Shown here piece after piece: positions 21,477 to 33,882 of a stretch of 64,000 nucleotides of DNA (the first letter of the stretch is position 1; each line of letters begins with the position of its first letter). Both the position numbers and the translations under genes were made by a program. A model generated the notes under the pieces. It was given only the letters and a program-made list of their open reading frames with translations, ran no database searches and had not been told where the DNA came from. Origin of the DNA: Rhynchonema sp. JSB1_4 (Eukaryota; Nematoda; Chromadorea; Monhysterida; Xyalidae); contig JASAMV010005465.1 of the NCBI GenBank assembly GCA_030248065.1, positions 1 through 64,000 of the forward strand, read 5' to 3'.

Positions 21477-24400
21477 CGATTGATTTGTTGATTCAATTTG
21501 TCATACAGTTTGGCGTCACTCTGAAATATGTGTCGGAGATTCTGGCTACCTGTTTTGTTGACCCCTGCATATATGACTTTTGGGCGTGATACACTGTGCT
21601 AACTGCCTCAACGCACGCACGGAGGTTGAACTTGTGCTGCCCGGGCAGATAATAAAGTGTCGCATGAAAACACTTTCAGCGAAAGAAATAGCTTAATCGA
21701 GGTCTATTGATCGAAATATTGGTCCGCAACATCTAAGAAACGTGTCATTCTTAACCCACACTTATAGAGTCAATAACGGCCCTTCGGGACCACGAACAAG
21801 ACCCATAAGACGAAGTAATTGGCCTCCACGACAACTTCTCGACCGGTACAATATCGGTCTCAAAATATGTCATTCATACTAAAGTTCAGGGCGTCATGAG
21901 ACCCGGAGGAGGTCGGACGTTACTGTTTTTTGCTCGCGAAAACACCACCAACTTGGTCTCTCCAGCTGCCGCTTGTGCAATTGGGTTAGCTTTTGAAACT
22001 GAAAACCGAGCCCATAAATTTTGACCGTTGGCTGGTCGGAAAAGACACTTTTTGGGGTCACCCTATTACATGTGGCATAGTTGCAACTGTGTGACCCCAA
22101 TATCGTTTGGGATGGTTCATGACCGGGCGGGTCGCCCGCCGCGGCTGCGTGGCGCGCGGTTGTTTTATGAACGAACAACGCGGCACAAATGAACGAACAG
22201 AAAGAGCGGCAGGCACATTTGGCCTCTTTTTCTGAGCTCTTTCTTTCTTCCTGCTGCCTGACACGCGCTCAGCAGAGCTGCAGCTGCATTTGTAGCCTTT
22301 ATATGCGCATGAGCCGGTCAGTCAGCTCACAGACGGTGCACCTTTGCAGCCCGAGACTAGGGCTCACTGGTGGCGCTAACTAAAGTCGTGGCCACCACAA
22401 TATATACATGCATTCACATGCCTACATATGTATGTGTGTGTGCGTGGTGCCACGGCTGCGTGTTCCGGCGTACGTACATACGGACGTGACGTGTATCTGT
22501 AACTGCTATCTCACATGGGCTGGCGCCGGAGCCTGACATTGTGAACCTCGCACATGTGAACCATACATGTATGCAGAAGGGATCAATTCAGTCGCCTGTA
22601 TAGTCTCGTGTGTGCCATACATGGTTGATGCTTGGGTACCAATTATGTATCGGAGCATCTGACACCAAGGATCTCTACAATTGGCCAAGTATGCACACTG
22701 TCACTGCGTTTAACTGCTGGATATAACTACAGTGGCAAAATGCATGTTCACGCTTTAGGGCTCTGGCCAGACCGGATGGAACACGCGCTTGGTCCTTAAA
22801 CCGCGAGCGCGTGTTCCTGTATGTTGGCTGACTAACCTCGTGTGTAGGCGTATAGTAATGTCGTCAAATCATGTCGCTCGTCGCATCTTGTCGTCAAACC
22901 ACATGTATTATTTTCTCGCTCATTTGGCGCTCATGTATTATTACTTGTTTGGCGACTTTATTTGACGACAAAACTATTAGCCAGTGTGTGCTGCAAGCCG
23001 TGCTGTCATGCATACCAAAGTGTTACGCACATACACAAGCCAATATATTTGGTCGAATTATACGTACATAAAGTGCATTACATGCCCCCGCTCCCATGAA
23101 TCAGCCTGGCCACATGGGTTTACTAATAAAAATGCACTTTGCAAAAGTTGACCGCATTACAAGTGCACCTCGGTCGTACTTGGCGAATGTTGGTTGAAAA
23201 AACTGAAGTGCATTAGCGCAGAAAAGTAATGGAGTTCCAGGCGCCAACGAGTTGGCTTGTTTTTGACCGACTGACTTCAGAAGATAATGGTGGAAGGAAA
23301 CATGTATGCATATGCGAAACCGGTTTGGAAGGATAAACAAAAGCGAACGGACCCAGGCAGCTTATACTTGCAAGACGACATGGGCACAAGTCTGTGTATG
23401 TGTGTTTGTGTTGCTGGTTAAGCATTCTGGCACCGCCGGCCTAATGGCACAATCCTTGAGAGCAGACAAGGCTGGGTAGCGAAGGATATACGTACATACA
23501 AGCATGCGAAAACCTCATCATGTGTGATGTTTTGTCCAACGTGTTCCAGTAATTGTGAACTTTGGATGCTGGGTACCAGACAGGTGTCTGTGATCTGGCG
23601 TTGTGGTCTATATTTATTCGGTTCCGAAGTCGACCTTGAGCCTCCCTGAAAGGTTTAGCCCTACTTAATTGCAAGGCTAGGAAATCCTCAAGCGCACCAA
23701 AGCCTAAATCGACACCGTGTAACTACATGTAGACACACTCATTACATTCCTGTACCCAAAATCAAATGAGCGCCCAAATGCCGCCAGTAACATGTCAGCG
23801 TTCTGTGTGTTTGTGTTTGTCCGTAAGTTAATTACATGACGGAACAACGCACCAAAGGGATCTGAACGTGGATTCTGTTGTTGGGTACCATGATCTGTGC
23901 GCAGAATTTTGCAGATAACTGGGACCATGGCCATGATGATACAGAATTGCAGCTGAAGCGCAACCCACATGCATGAATGGCATTAAAATTTTTGATTGGA
24001 TCTCTAGTTGAGAAAGACTAAAACCCGCAAAGATACATAGCGCGCGCTGATAGCGTGAATGCTTTGGTGAGAACATTTCAATCTAATGCGGGTTGCGAAT
24101 GATAGATTACTGATTGTATCAGTTCTGGGTGACGCTCACCGTAGGATGCTCAAACAACCTCACAAGCAGGAATTGCATGAATAAACCCTCATCAGAGTTA
24201 GACCTGTTATTTCAATATTCGGTTCGATTAAAACACTAAGATTGACCAAAAAATTAAACCTCAGCCAGCGTATAGGGCATAAGTTGGATCGTGGCGTGGA
24301 TTTTGGCATTGTGATTGTCTCAATCAAGAGTATTACCATTCGACATCTGGTGTCGAAAATGCGAACATGAGCATCAACCGTCCGTAGCTCTATTACATTT

Positions 24401-24973
24401 ACTCTTGATGTTGCGGAAGCAAACTGACACAACTGACTAGTACATGGAAGATTACACAATATATGTAAGCTGGGTTAGCAGTGTGCACACACATTCCACT
24501 GTGACATGCAACACAAGTTAAAATATCACATGACTGCCAGTTTGTTCCGAAGTTACAGTTAGTGGATCTCATCCACTACATCTGGTGCATTCTCACTGAC
24601 GATGCTGGGGTGCACCGCCATTAGTCTGGGGTCGGAACGAACAGCCAAACACTTTACACAGCTGTGGAGGGGGTTAATAAGGTCACACATTTAGACCATG
24701 GGCTAAATCACGAAATATCCTACACACCAAAAGTCGCGTGAGCAACGCAAGCCGGCCAGCAAGTGTTGTAACTATTTTTTTTATTTCCGCAATTGTCCCA
24801 CCCGGTCTTGTAACTATGTTTTCATCACTAATTTACCTGCCTGGTTTTATGCGTCGTTGAAGGCAATAAAACAAACAAAAACAAAAAAACAAACCAAGGC
24901 AACCCCGGACCGATCGAGGTGGGTTTGATTTCGCCCCATGTACAATTAAATTCTTTACAATTTCTCTTCGCAG
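21477..24973. other. No recognised gene; short repeats
   Basis: About 3.5 kb upstream of CFAP410 and of the RG-rich gene. ORFs are short, on both strands and without family resemblance. Contents noted: a T/A-G microsatellite-like patch of TACATA/TATGTATG words at about 22405-22450 and the second copy of the 18727 repeat at 22856-22985. Upstream exons of the RG-rich gene may be here but I cannot identify them. Confidence 0.6.
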
Positions 24974-25925
24974 GCCCAATCATTCCACCAACACCAAGCC
25001 TCACAACAACAACCCTTCTCGCCGGGTCACCGCGGTCGTGGTTGTGCCAGGGGTCGGGGCACGTTCGATAGGGGTCATCGTCAGGCACGGGGTGCACGTG
25101 GGCCTAGACTCCATCAAAGGGGCTGGGCTGCAAAGGTATGTAGTATATGTGTGCATCGGCTGGGCTTGTTTTTGGTAGTTTTTGATCAATTCTGTGTCAG
25201 ATATTTGAATTGGCTCCCATGCCTTACATTGAAACACCACTTGATATACAAATACAGCGGTATCAAGGTTGATAATCGCAGGTTGAATAACATAACTTTT
25301 CTGAGTAAATCATGTCTTGAACATCACTGATATTGGTTGCACAATGACTTTATAAGAAAATTCCAAAAAAACGCCCGCCCCAAAAAAAACCCCCCAAAAA
25401 AAAAAGATAAACCGATCACTAAGATTTATACCGCTTATGAAGTCTGAAAATCAAGGATTTCAGCACGCCCCATACGCACCAAACCATCCTCAACAACATC
25501 CATCAGCCGTTACCATTTTGCCATCCACACACCCACCCACCGACCATCGCAACATCACACCAACTAGTGCAGTGCGCAAACAAAACACTGATGCAGCCGG
25601 GTCCACCACCGGGTCGGAACTAAACCTGGCTGCACTGCCAAAACTACAACGAGCACTGCCTGTGCCTGCTGCAGCACAACGCGGGCGGGGTGGTGGTGCG
25701 CCCAGACCTCATCGGTCGAGGGGTGCCAGGGGGTCTCATCGGGGTAATCCTGGTGCACACGGAGCTCGTCAGCATCAAACATCCCAGGGTCCTTCTGTGG
25801 TGCCTGTTGTTGAGAAGCCCGAGCCTCCGGTTGCTGCCGTTCCACCGAAAAAGTCGAAACCGACGAAAAATTATTTCGCAATGTTTGGAGATGACTTTTC
25901 GGACTCGGAATTACCGTCGGATTAA
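24974..25925 (+). CDS. RG/RGG-rich protein, C-terminal part
   Basis: Two exons in phase, 24974-25135 and 25464-25925 (stop), encode 207 residues. The first is Gln/His-rich then RG-rich (HRGRGCARGRGTFDRGHR). The second has a Pro/Thr-rich segment, a second RG box (AAQRGRGGGAPRPHRSRGAR) and a conserved-looking acidic end (KPTKNYFAMFGDDFSDSEL). Such RGG boxes usually bind RNA and are methylated by PRMTs; that role is inferred. I do not recognise the family. The 5' exons are missing; the first exon shown opens at a clear pyrimidine-tract acceptor. A poly(A) signal follows at 26144. Confidence 0.7.
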
Positions 25926-26143
25926 AAATGTTCTGTTTAGTTCACTTTCGGAACTTTATTATGTTCCCATATTATGTTTCGTTGTTGATATTTCTCACCG
26001 TGGGCTGTTGTGCTGCCTTTCATGCTAACTTTGTATTGATATCTGTGTGCAGTTGCCACATTTTTGTTTATTCCCCGTTTCTGTATGCGCATACTGATGT
26101 GTTGTATTTGTACACGAAGAATTATCGTATTACATGGGCACAA

Positions 26144-26149
26144 AATAAA
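26144..26149 (+). terminator. Poly(A) signal AATAAA
   Basis: AATAAA about 220 bp after the stop codon of the RG-rich gene, in AT-rich 3' UTR-like sequence. Confidence 0.6.
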
Positions 26150-26323
26150 CGATCGAGCTTATATGTTGGAGTTTTCCTATGTGCGTGGAAATAACTATAC
26201 ATAAGCTACATATACATATGATACATAAAATGCGTAGTTTGTTGAGGATTTAAAATGAGCTGTTCCGGCATTTTTCTTATTTAATCTTGGCGGACTATAT
26301 CAGTAAATTCGACGACAATAATC

Positions 26324-26372
26324 ATGTTCCACATTCTTTGTGTCGTGTTCTGGATCATTGACCTCGCGTCAG
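26324..26372 (+). CDS. Possible signal-peptide exon of the Cys-loop receptor
   Basis: ATG followed by a hydrophobic run (MFHILCVVFWIIDLAS) ending at a GTGAGC donor, phase 1. It could be the first exon of the receptor that begins at 27710, joining via an exon near 26770 (STISPALAYQEDELKLEK). The link is only by position, strand and phase. Confidence 0.35.
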
Positions 26373-26438
26373 GTGAGCCCAAAGCCGCGGTTAATCAAAC
26401 TTTGGTGATTATCGGACCTTGCCTTGGTAAACAAGTGA

Positions 26439-26644
26439 TATAGTCTTTCATTTTATTCTCGTCCAAACAAAGTATATACAGCAAATGTTTCATCGCAACA
26501 GCAGCCATCAAGTACATAACACGCATGTTTCGAGCCACGTTGTCGACCTGTTTGTTATCATCCACGACGATGACTGCTGTTTTCAAGGCGGTGAAACATT
26601 TTCTGTATACCGCCTCTGGGCTGTTATAAAACGGAAAGACTATA
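26439..26644. mobile_element. MITE family H copy 1 (TATAGTCTTTC ends)
   Basis: Ends TATAGTCTTTCATTTTAT and GGAAAGACTATA. It is the reverse-oriented relative of 51921-52121, sharing CAGCAAATGTTTCATCGC, GTTGTCGACCTG and GCGGTGAAACATTTTC. Inserted at TA. Termini TATAGTC are shared with the elements at 8080 and 40526. Confidence 0.82.
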
Positions 26645-26719
26645 GTTTTTGTGGTGCTTTGGATGGTCACCGAATGGATGGCCTGCCCCGACCGAAATAT
26701 TGCTAGATTTCTTCATTTC

Positions 26720-26775
26720 ATGGCGGGGTATTGAACCCGAGAACAAATGCATAACCGATTGAGCTACGCAGGTCA
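26720..26775 (-). pseudogene. tRNA-like fragment
   Basis: On the minus strand GTAGCTCAATCGGTTATGC resembles a D arm with box A, and TCTCGGGTTCAATACCC a T arm with box B. They are only about 10 nt apart, so the anticodon arm is missing. It is a degenerate tRNA or the head of a tRNA-derived SINE. Confidence 0.45.
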
Positions 26776-27109
26776 GAGCACGATTAGCCCAGCGCTAGCG
26801 TATCAGGAAGACGAATTGAAGTTGGAGAAATGCTTGGAGGAGGAAAGAACGGTTATATTTATTCTGTCGCACTATTCTTGCTTGCATTGGTCTGACCTCA
26901 AATGTTGCCTAACGCAAACAGCAACTGAGATGTTTGACCAAAAGCACAAATTTACTTGTAGAAATTCAAAATTCCGCAAAGGTGAGATTCATTATTTTCG
27001 ATTCGATTCAGCTGAAAGGTCATGTAACGCGAGCGATTCCGCCTGGGTCACCCACCTACGTCTATTTGAACACGACAATTGAGCATTTTCATGTGGTCAG
27101 TTTGCATGT

Positions 27110-27305
27110 AAAGGCAAACTACACCAACACGTGCCCCATTTCGAAGGTGGCGTGCATTCAAAACGAATAGAAAGAGAAAATCATCATGCTCCACTTTGTA
27201 TTCTTCAACGTGTAACATTTGCCAAATCAGCCAGCCGCCACGTATGAATGTTTCACTGTTCTGCCAGCTGCGAAATCGGGCCCGTGTTGGCGTAGTTTGC
27301 CTATA
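27110..27305. mobile_element. MITE family A copy
   Basis: Best-preserved copy: AAGGCAAACTACACCAACAC at the left, the inverse GTGTTGGCGTAGTTTGCCT at the right, with GAATAGAAAGAGAAAATCAT and GAATGTTTCAC inside. It lies upstream of the first secure Cys-loop receptor exon. Confidence 0.82.
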
Positions 27306-27709
27306 TATGTAGGTATATTGTGTAAATCTTGCTTCTTTCCATCGAAAATTTGAGCACAAGGCCAGAATAACGTGAAGGATGCATTGCGTTGCAATGGAAT
27401 GTGAAGTTTTATGTATGTATGTGCTCGGAACGTGGGCTGTCAATTTTCCCTGACATTTAACACGAGGCAACTACTATGTAGATGATCGTCTTGTCTTGTT
27501 ATACTTGTTGCACTTGATTAGAGACTTAATCAACAAGATCTAAACAGCAAGTTGTAATGAAGGGTTATTATAACACACTTGGACAGCAATGACGCAAGAG
27601 ACACAGTACAGTGTTCGCACGAATCTAAATATGTGCACATACATTGAACGCGGAACGCCAGAATCTAATTTAATTTCTGCAATTTATTGCTCTAAAATAT
27701 ATATTTCAG

Positions 27710-30700
27710 AATGAGCTGGAGCAAACCCTGTCCTTTTCTGGCCACATGCGCCAACACTGGGTTGATGTTTCACTGCAATGCACCAAACAGGACGTGTTGG
27801 CATCGACCGAACGCAAAGCGAATGTCTACTATTGGTTCGCGTGGTCTCCGAACTTGATTCTTTGGAATAGGTTGGTTTGATCGAGTTTTAAAAATTACAA
27901 AAACAGCACAGCCACAAAGAACTCGCGGCAAAAGTATCAAAACGCGCACAGTCCCGCACTTTCAGTTGGTTGTTCTGCGCGTTGAAGTGGTCGATTTACA
28001 TTGGTTGCATGATTACGGTTACATATTGCGAGAAACAATGATGAACTTATAAATTATTATTGTTTATTAGATGACACAGTCAATAAATTAAAATTAGAAT
28101 AACTTGGGAGCGGAATCAGGTATGCCGATATGCTTTGCAGAAAATATTTGATAATATTTGCCAGCTTTGTATTGCATTGAAAACTGCACACCAGGGAATG
28201 TTTGAGAAAATATGGCTCAGCTGCTAATGTGCAAAAAATGATATATGACACTAAAACAGCACTCATATAAAAGTGTGACGCAATGTTTGGTGTTGAAAAT
28301 CTGCTGGTCCTATTTTCCGGAAGTCCAACTTCATTTACGAAAGAGTGCAACTGTTGTAATTTTCAAAACGAATACCCAATACCCAATGCGACAGCCTCCC
28401 GTGAAATTATTGAACAAGCAGGGTGAGAAATCGTTATTTTGTTTCTCAAATGTGCCAAAGTTGCGAATACTATTTCAGTGGCGAGGAAGATGTTCAAATT
28501 CTGCCCGTCCACTCACAATACATCAATATGGACATTGAGGTGTGCTTGTGGCTCTGATAGTGACGTTTTTTCTGGCTTTGTGCCAGTTTGTGAATGTTTT
28601 ATAGCATTGGCCGATTAGCCCCCAAATTGGAATTCTTCGAAGTAAGCACACTGGTAAAAACATTGGTGGATCGGTTCTGAAGAGGGATAAAAATCTTTGG
28701 AAAATCATGCGTATCGATTGGCGGGTTCGAACCCCGCCGTGATCTCGAAATCTACAGTTGCAGTGTACCGATTAGCTCTTGCGGTTTTTGTAAATTTTCT
28801 AAAGTTGCACATTTCGTAAATTTTTTCTTGGTTTTGGACAGGTCTTCCCGGCTGGCAGCCTACATACAAGTGTAAGCCAGAAACAAAGCCTGAGCCTCGG
28901 GCTGCCACAACACAAACAGTCTTCGCGAATGATTTTCCAAAGATTTTTATCTCCTGATATCGGCCGTGTGTTGCCTCTGTCATGTGATGTTTACAACGAT
29001 GCGGTATCGGCGGACGGGCAATTGAGCAAAGCACATTTGAGCAAGACCACTTGAGCAAGTGAAAAGGAGCAGGGGTTATAAGAGCAGAACCTAAAAACTA
29101 ATAGGCCTGAGCCAAAGCCTAAGCTCAAGCACAAAACTAAGCCTAAGTGTAAGCGTAAGCCTAAGCCTAAGCTTGATACCAAGATCAGCCTAAGCTTAAG
29201 CCAATGGAACAAAATAAGAGCTCGTTTTTTTGGCTCTGCTCTTTTCACTTGCTCAAAGTGGTCTTGCTCAAATGTGCTTTGCTCAATTGCCCGGCCACCG
29301 CGGTATCCAGTGTGTTTCACAAAAGCCCGCACTCTCTTTATAGTGACACGCTTTGATGTTGCATTTTCTGTCGATCGCGCAATGTTGATAATAGTCGCCA
29401 TACAGTGTGGACTTGACGGCGGGTCGGGGGGCCAAGTTACCCGTTGCATAGTATGCAGCATGATACTAGATCCACAATAGAGAGAATGGTAGACAATATC
29501 GCAAAATGCAAAAATGTGTCACGTGAGCAAAAGACCGTACAACACATTACCGACATCACCAAATTTTGATGTCTCCTTGAGAGCTCGTCCGATCCGAATT
29601 GCAGGTGCTCGCCAACTCTTCCGTCCTTGTTCGTCAAAGTCCACGTGTGAGCGCGACCGTAACCTGCAACTTCGATTACAGTCAATACCCTAATGATGTG
29701 CAGGTTTGTGGGCGAAAATGTCCAGTCCGCCAACTGGCTTGTTTGGGATACCACGTACAGTATATGTGGTAGTGGTCCGTTGACACACAGGGGGTTTGGG
29801 CCAGGGCTGGGCAAAAAAAACGGCGGCGTTTTTTCTTAAAAAACGACGTTTTTTAAAAAAAACGCCTGGGTCGTTTTTCGTTTTTTTAAATCCTGAATTT
29901 CCTTGATTTTCCCTGATTTTTCAGGGAAAGTACCCTGATTATCAAGGAAAATCAATTCTTTGTCCCATTTTTTCAAAAAATTTTCGACCAATTTTTACTT
30001 TGTCGAGATACGTCGATATACGGCGTTTGACTTTCAATGATGACCCCGGCCAAAGTTGGTCCCATGATGCGGGTCTGATATTTGATCTTAACAACTCGCT
30101 AGAAAAGGGTTGAAACCCGTTTATTTTGCCTCAGAACACATAGAATTACTTCATTTAACCACGTTTTCTACCCAACATGAGCGTTTTTAATTTTTTTTGA
30201 GGGCATATTTTGGTCATCTTGGCGTTTAAAAAAACGATTTTTACCCAACCCTGGTTTGGGCTTTATGCGCAAAGCGTTATGCGTGCCACAAGCACACCCA
30301 ATGGTCCGTTGACAAGCCCGTGGAGTCAGTGTGCGTTACGCTGAGAGTGGCTATGTGTGTGTTACGCTGCGTGCGCTGCACGTTATGGAGTCAATGAGCA
30401 CACTTTGTTCGTGCAGTCATTTGGTGCTGCACAGGTATGTGGGATACTTCAAGCCCGCCTATCAGACGGACGCGTAGTTCAACTGGTTAGAACAGCCGGA
30501 TCTGGTAGACGCAGGTTCAAAGCCTGCCGCGTCCAAAATGTTTGGTGCGGCTTGGAGGATCACGTATAAATAATGCAATGATTTCCCATAAATAAGCCCA
30601 GGTATAGGGGCTAACGTCCTAGTGGCCACTGTCGGTATTGCATGATTAAAAATCAATTATCATGTCACGAAAAAGAAGATTAGCCTGATTGTATATGTTG

Positions 30701-33317
30701 TAACATCGGGAGACACAAAGCAATAATTGCCCGAAAGAAGCTTCAAAGATCACATATAAGTTGAGTTTTGCACATATCGAATTTCGACAACCTTTGTGCG
30801 TTTGCCCATGGCGGACTGACGCTGGATCGGGTGCACCGCCCGTCTGCTAAAGCAGGTCGAGGGGGCAACCAAAAGCGCACTGCTGCACAACTCAAATGTG
30901 TCAGATCAAGCACAACTTCTATCCCTGCGCAGAACTGCACCGCCTCCTTCTACACCAAGCACTCGATGTCCGACCTGGAGATTGTGATCGACCCACGACG
31001 TCCAATATTCCTGCGGCACATGCAGTCTATATTGGACAAAGCTGTGCCCTGGGGCAAGGCGAATACGGTGGGAAATTGGTGGGTCACTGCAAATCTCATG
31101 AATTCTGGCCAGGGGCGTATGTAGCTAAGGTCTGAATTTAGGGGGCACCTGGACGAACACTTCTGACAGACGTGACGTAGATTTAGTTGTACGCGTTGAA
31201 CCACAGCCGTGCAAATAATTGTGTACGATGCGTATGTACACAACACACTAATCGACAGTTTTCCAGGTATCTGGAAACTTGCAAACACGAGCTGCTCTAT
31301 TGGTACCAAGGCCAAATATTGAAGATTCCGCCACAGGTACTTGTATACCACATTGGCCCAAATTCTAGAAAGCGCAACCGCCACCGGAGGTGGTTGCGCC
31401 CCCAAACACGATGATGACAACTTCCAGCTGGCTGACTTTCAATTCGTTATTGCGTTCTTATGCGAACAGCAGCGTCGTGTTCGACACGCACGCACGTTTT
31501 TGGCGTAAAAGGGAATTTGCGCACCGGGGCCGAGAGCGTAAGATGCATCAAATATGTTGCGCAATCGCCCTTGGTGGCGGTGGGGCGCTTTCGAGAAGTT
31601 GGGCGAAAGTCGATGACGTGCGCAAAGCCAAAGCTGTGTGTTAGTTAAGACCAAGGTGTTTGATTTCAGGATGGAGCTCAACGAGCGAACACCTACGCTT
31701 TGTACCATCTCAATTTTATACTCAGGTAAAAAAACATGTGACCCATATGTCAATCTTCAGCGTCATTATCGCAAACCATTAAAAAATTCAAACAATCCGA
31801 TTTTCATGCGTTTCGCGCCTTACCACAATCGTCTGGTGGTCTTGCCAACGTTGGGCTGCATCTTGCTCACCTTGTCTGCGTTCGCAGTGCCAAATTATAC
31901 ACATGTGAGTTAGAGTGGCTTTGGCTTTCGGGCACCGCTTTTGATGACGGTTGCTTGTGTCCAAGGCATTAGGTAGGTAATTGGCGAGAAGCTTAGAAGT
32001 GCCTTTTGGATTTGCGTCAATAAATTGTAAATTACAAGTTGACGGTAAACAACTCATACGCTGGTCGAAATTCAGTACATCGCGAAATGCTTGGGTCAAG
32101 CGCGTTCTGCGATTCCAGCGGGGCGCAGTTACAATCAGAATCACAATCCGCGATGATCGCAGTTTACTCGTGCCCAATAATTTTGACCAGCGTAAAACAA
32201 TAATCTTCCTAGATATATCCAGTGAGGCTGAAAGTTAATGTTACCAGTTATAAGTGGGGAAACATCCTCGAAATACATACATCGCTAAATTACCTATCTG
32301 CCCACTTCGTGTCACAGGCCATCTACATGCTCATGACGAATATTCTGCTGCAAGTAATCCTGGCTCGAGATTTGCTGCTGTTGATCCCGCCCAGCACCAG
32401 CGCATTGCCCGGCATTGGTCGGTTGTTTGCAAGGTCTACTTTCTCTTTTTTTTAAAAATTCGCTGCACGTTTTCATGGACGAGTCGATGTACCAAGTCAC
32501 ATTGTGCATCGTGCTCAATCGCGGCCATCGTGCCAAGGAGTTCGTATATTGAGCAGCTGTGAAAAAACAGAAGCGAAACACTGCAGGGCTTTATCTTGGA
32601 CTTAGGATTGGACTTAGGTTTATACTTATTATCAGGCTACACATTCTACAACAATTGTTTACACACATAGTAGCAGCCAAAGGTTGCCGCAAAATCCAAT
32701 CGGTTTTGCTCCATTCACCGTTTGTTCTGTCGGTGTCACAACTGAAACTAACACTCGCGCGAACTTTAACAGTCGAACCAAACTGGCTGATGTTTCAGTA
32801 AAACTAATCGGCTTCAATCTATGTGCCACTCTATCAGTCATGCTGTGGTTGTGCGTGCTACAGTGCTTTGCGGCTAAACGTGGCCCGGCACCGTTTTGGT
32901 TCGGTTACGTGCTGAGCGCGCAACGTCTCGTCATGCAGGTGAACAATATGTATATGGAATTATTTTTGATACATAATGTTGGACTTTAGCTTACGTCGCG
33001 TTTTTCTGCCATTGAGTGATTTGATCGGTTTGATATTAAATAGCAGGCTAAATTCTGTCTACTAATTTCAGAAATTCTGCAAAGCTGCACAACCCAAGAG
33101 TGCCGCAACTGAGGGCTCGACGACTGCAGGAATAGAAGAACCGGAAGTCCAGAATGTAGAAAACTTGGCTGAAATCGAGCAATTCTCCACCAAAACTCAG
33201 ATCGATTGTTCTGAATCCAACGTTTGGACTGAATTTACGCAATTTCTCAATCGTGCTCTGTGTGCTCTGCTGAGTGTCACCTGCGCTGCGCTCTATTTTG
33301 CGTGGATTTGCTTGTAA
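27710..33317 (+). CDS. Cys-loop ligand-gated ion channel subunit, divergent nicotinic type
   Basis: Nine exons join in phase: 27710-27870, 28479-28539, 29605-29703, 30933-31116, 31267-31302, 31645-31904, 32318-32433, 32773-32938 and 33072-33317 (stop), 442 residues after an unseen N-terminus. The extracellular domain shows NELEQTLSFSGHMRQHWVD and WFAWSPNLILWN. The Cys-loop is exact: TCNFDYSQYPNDVQ then NC on the next exon, 13 residues between cysteines. WWVTANLM and FRMELNERTP precede M1 (VVLPTLGCILLTLSAF). M2-M3 read ILLQVILARDLLLLIPPST and LIGFNLCATLSVMLWL, M4 LNRALCALLSVTCAALYFAW. Oddities: loop C has CS, not the vicinal CC of alpha subunits; the GEK before M2 is absent; about 27 extra residues interrupt M1 (31726-31811), either an insertion or an unrecognised intron. 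It may be an accessory or non-cation subunit. Confidence 0.8.
29101..29205. repeat. Degenerate GCCTAA (TTAGGC) run
   Basis: Repeated AAGCCTAAGC words, some perfect doublets, others drifted (CCTAAGTGTAAGCGTAAG). GCCTAA is the complement of the nematode telomere unit TTAGGC. Flanked by an inverted pair (GAGCAAAGCACATTTGAGC near 29020 and its inverse near 29265), so it may be the core of a small foldback element rather than an old telomere. Confidence 0.6.
29802..30253. mobile_element. hAT-type MITE family E, copy 1
   Basis: Ends CAGGGCTGGGCAAAAA and TTTTTACCCAACCCTG. Exact 8-bp target duplication GTTTGGGC at 29794-29801 and 30254-30261. It is closely similar to 52531-53043 along its length, including TCCTTGATTTTCCCTGATTT. 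It lies in an intron of the Cys-loop receptor. Confidence 0.93.
30468..30535 (+). pseudogene. tRNA-like pseudogene with shortened anticodon arm
   Basis: Perfect acceptor stem GGACGCG/CGCGTCC, D arm GTTC-AACTGGTTA-GAAC and T arm GCAGG-TTCAAAG-CCTGC. Only 16 nt remain between D and T arms (about 22 expected), and no anticodon stem forms, so it cannot be a normal tRNA. The TAGTTCAACTGGTTAGAAC D arm is typical of bacterial or organellar tRNAs. It lies in a Cys-loop receptor intron. Confidence 0.6.
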
Positions 33318-33882
33318 CATTGTTGTTTTCCGCCACACTCGTTATTGTGATTATTTTGTCTTTTATAACTTCTCAACGAATTTAGGGATATCAAGATTAG
33401 CGGGAAATCAGGGAAACCTAGAGAAAAATTTTTATAATTACACGACTCGCACCGATTTCCATGAAACTTTGCCAGAAAACACTCACAGGCAAAATATCAT
33501 TTCCCATGCCAGCTGCCTGTCTGAGCCTGGACGGCCGAAATTTGAAAGAGGGGAACCTATACATCCACTCACTGAATTCAAAATTCGTTTAATTTTGAAG
33601 TAAAAAATTCAATCGCGAAAATATCAATCTCAATCCCGATACTTTTCAATCAATCCCGATCCCAATCATGATCCCGGAAGGTCAAACCAATTCGATCCCT
33701 AATTGCAAATGATGGTCCGCTGTCAACTTGCTTGCAGCCTATTCCAGAACACAATCTACGCGCCCTCGAGTTGAATATAAAGAAACGAGCCATCCCCCGT
33801 CATTCCGTGTTTCAATCGCTCACTTTTTGAGTGTGAGTTTGATAACACACATGTACAGTACATGATGCACACACATAAGTGA

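Noticed and set aside
25564..25881. Minus-strand ORF opposite the RG-rich gene
   Set aside because: Antisense shadow of a GC-rich, stop-poor coding exon.
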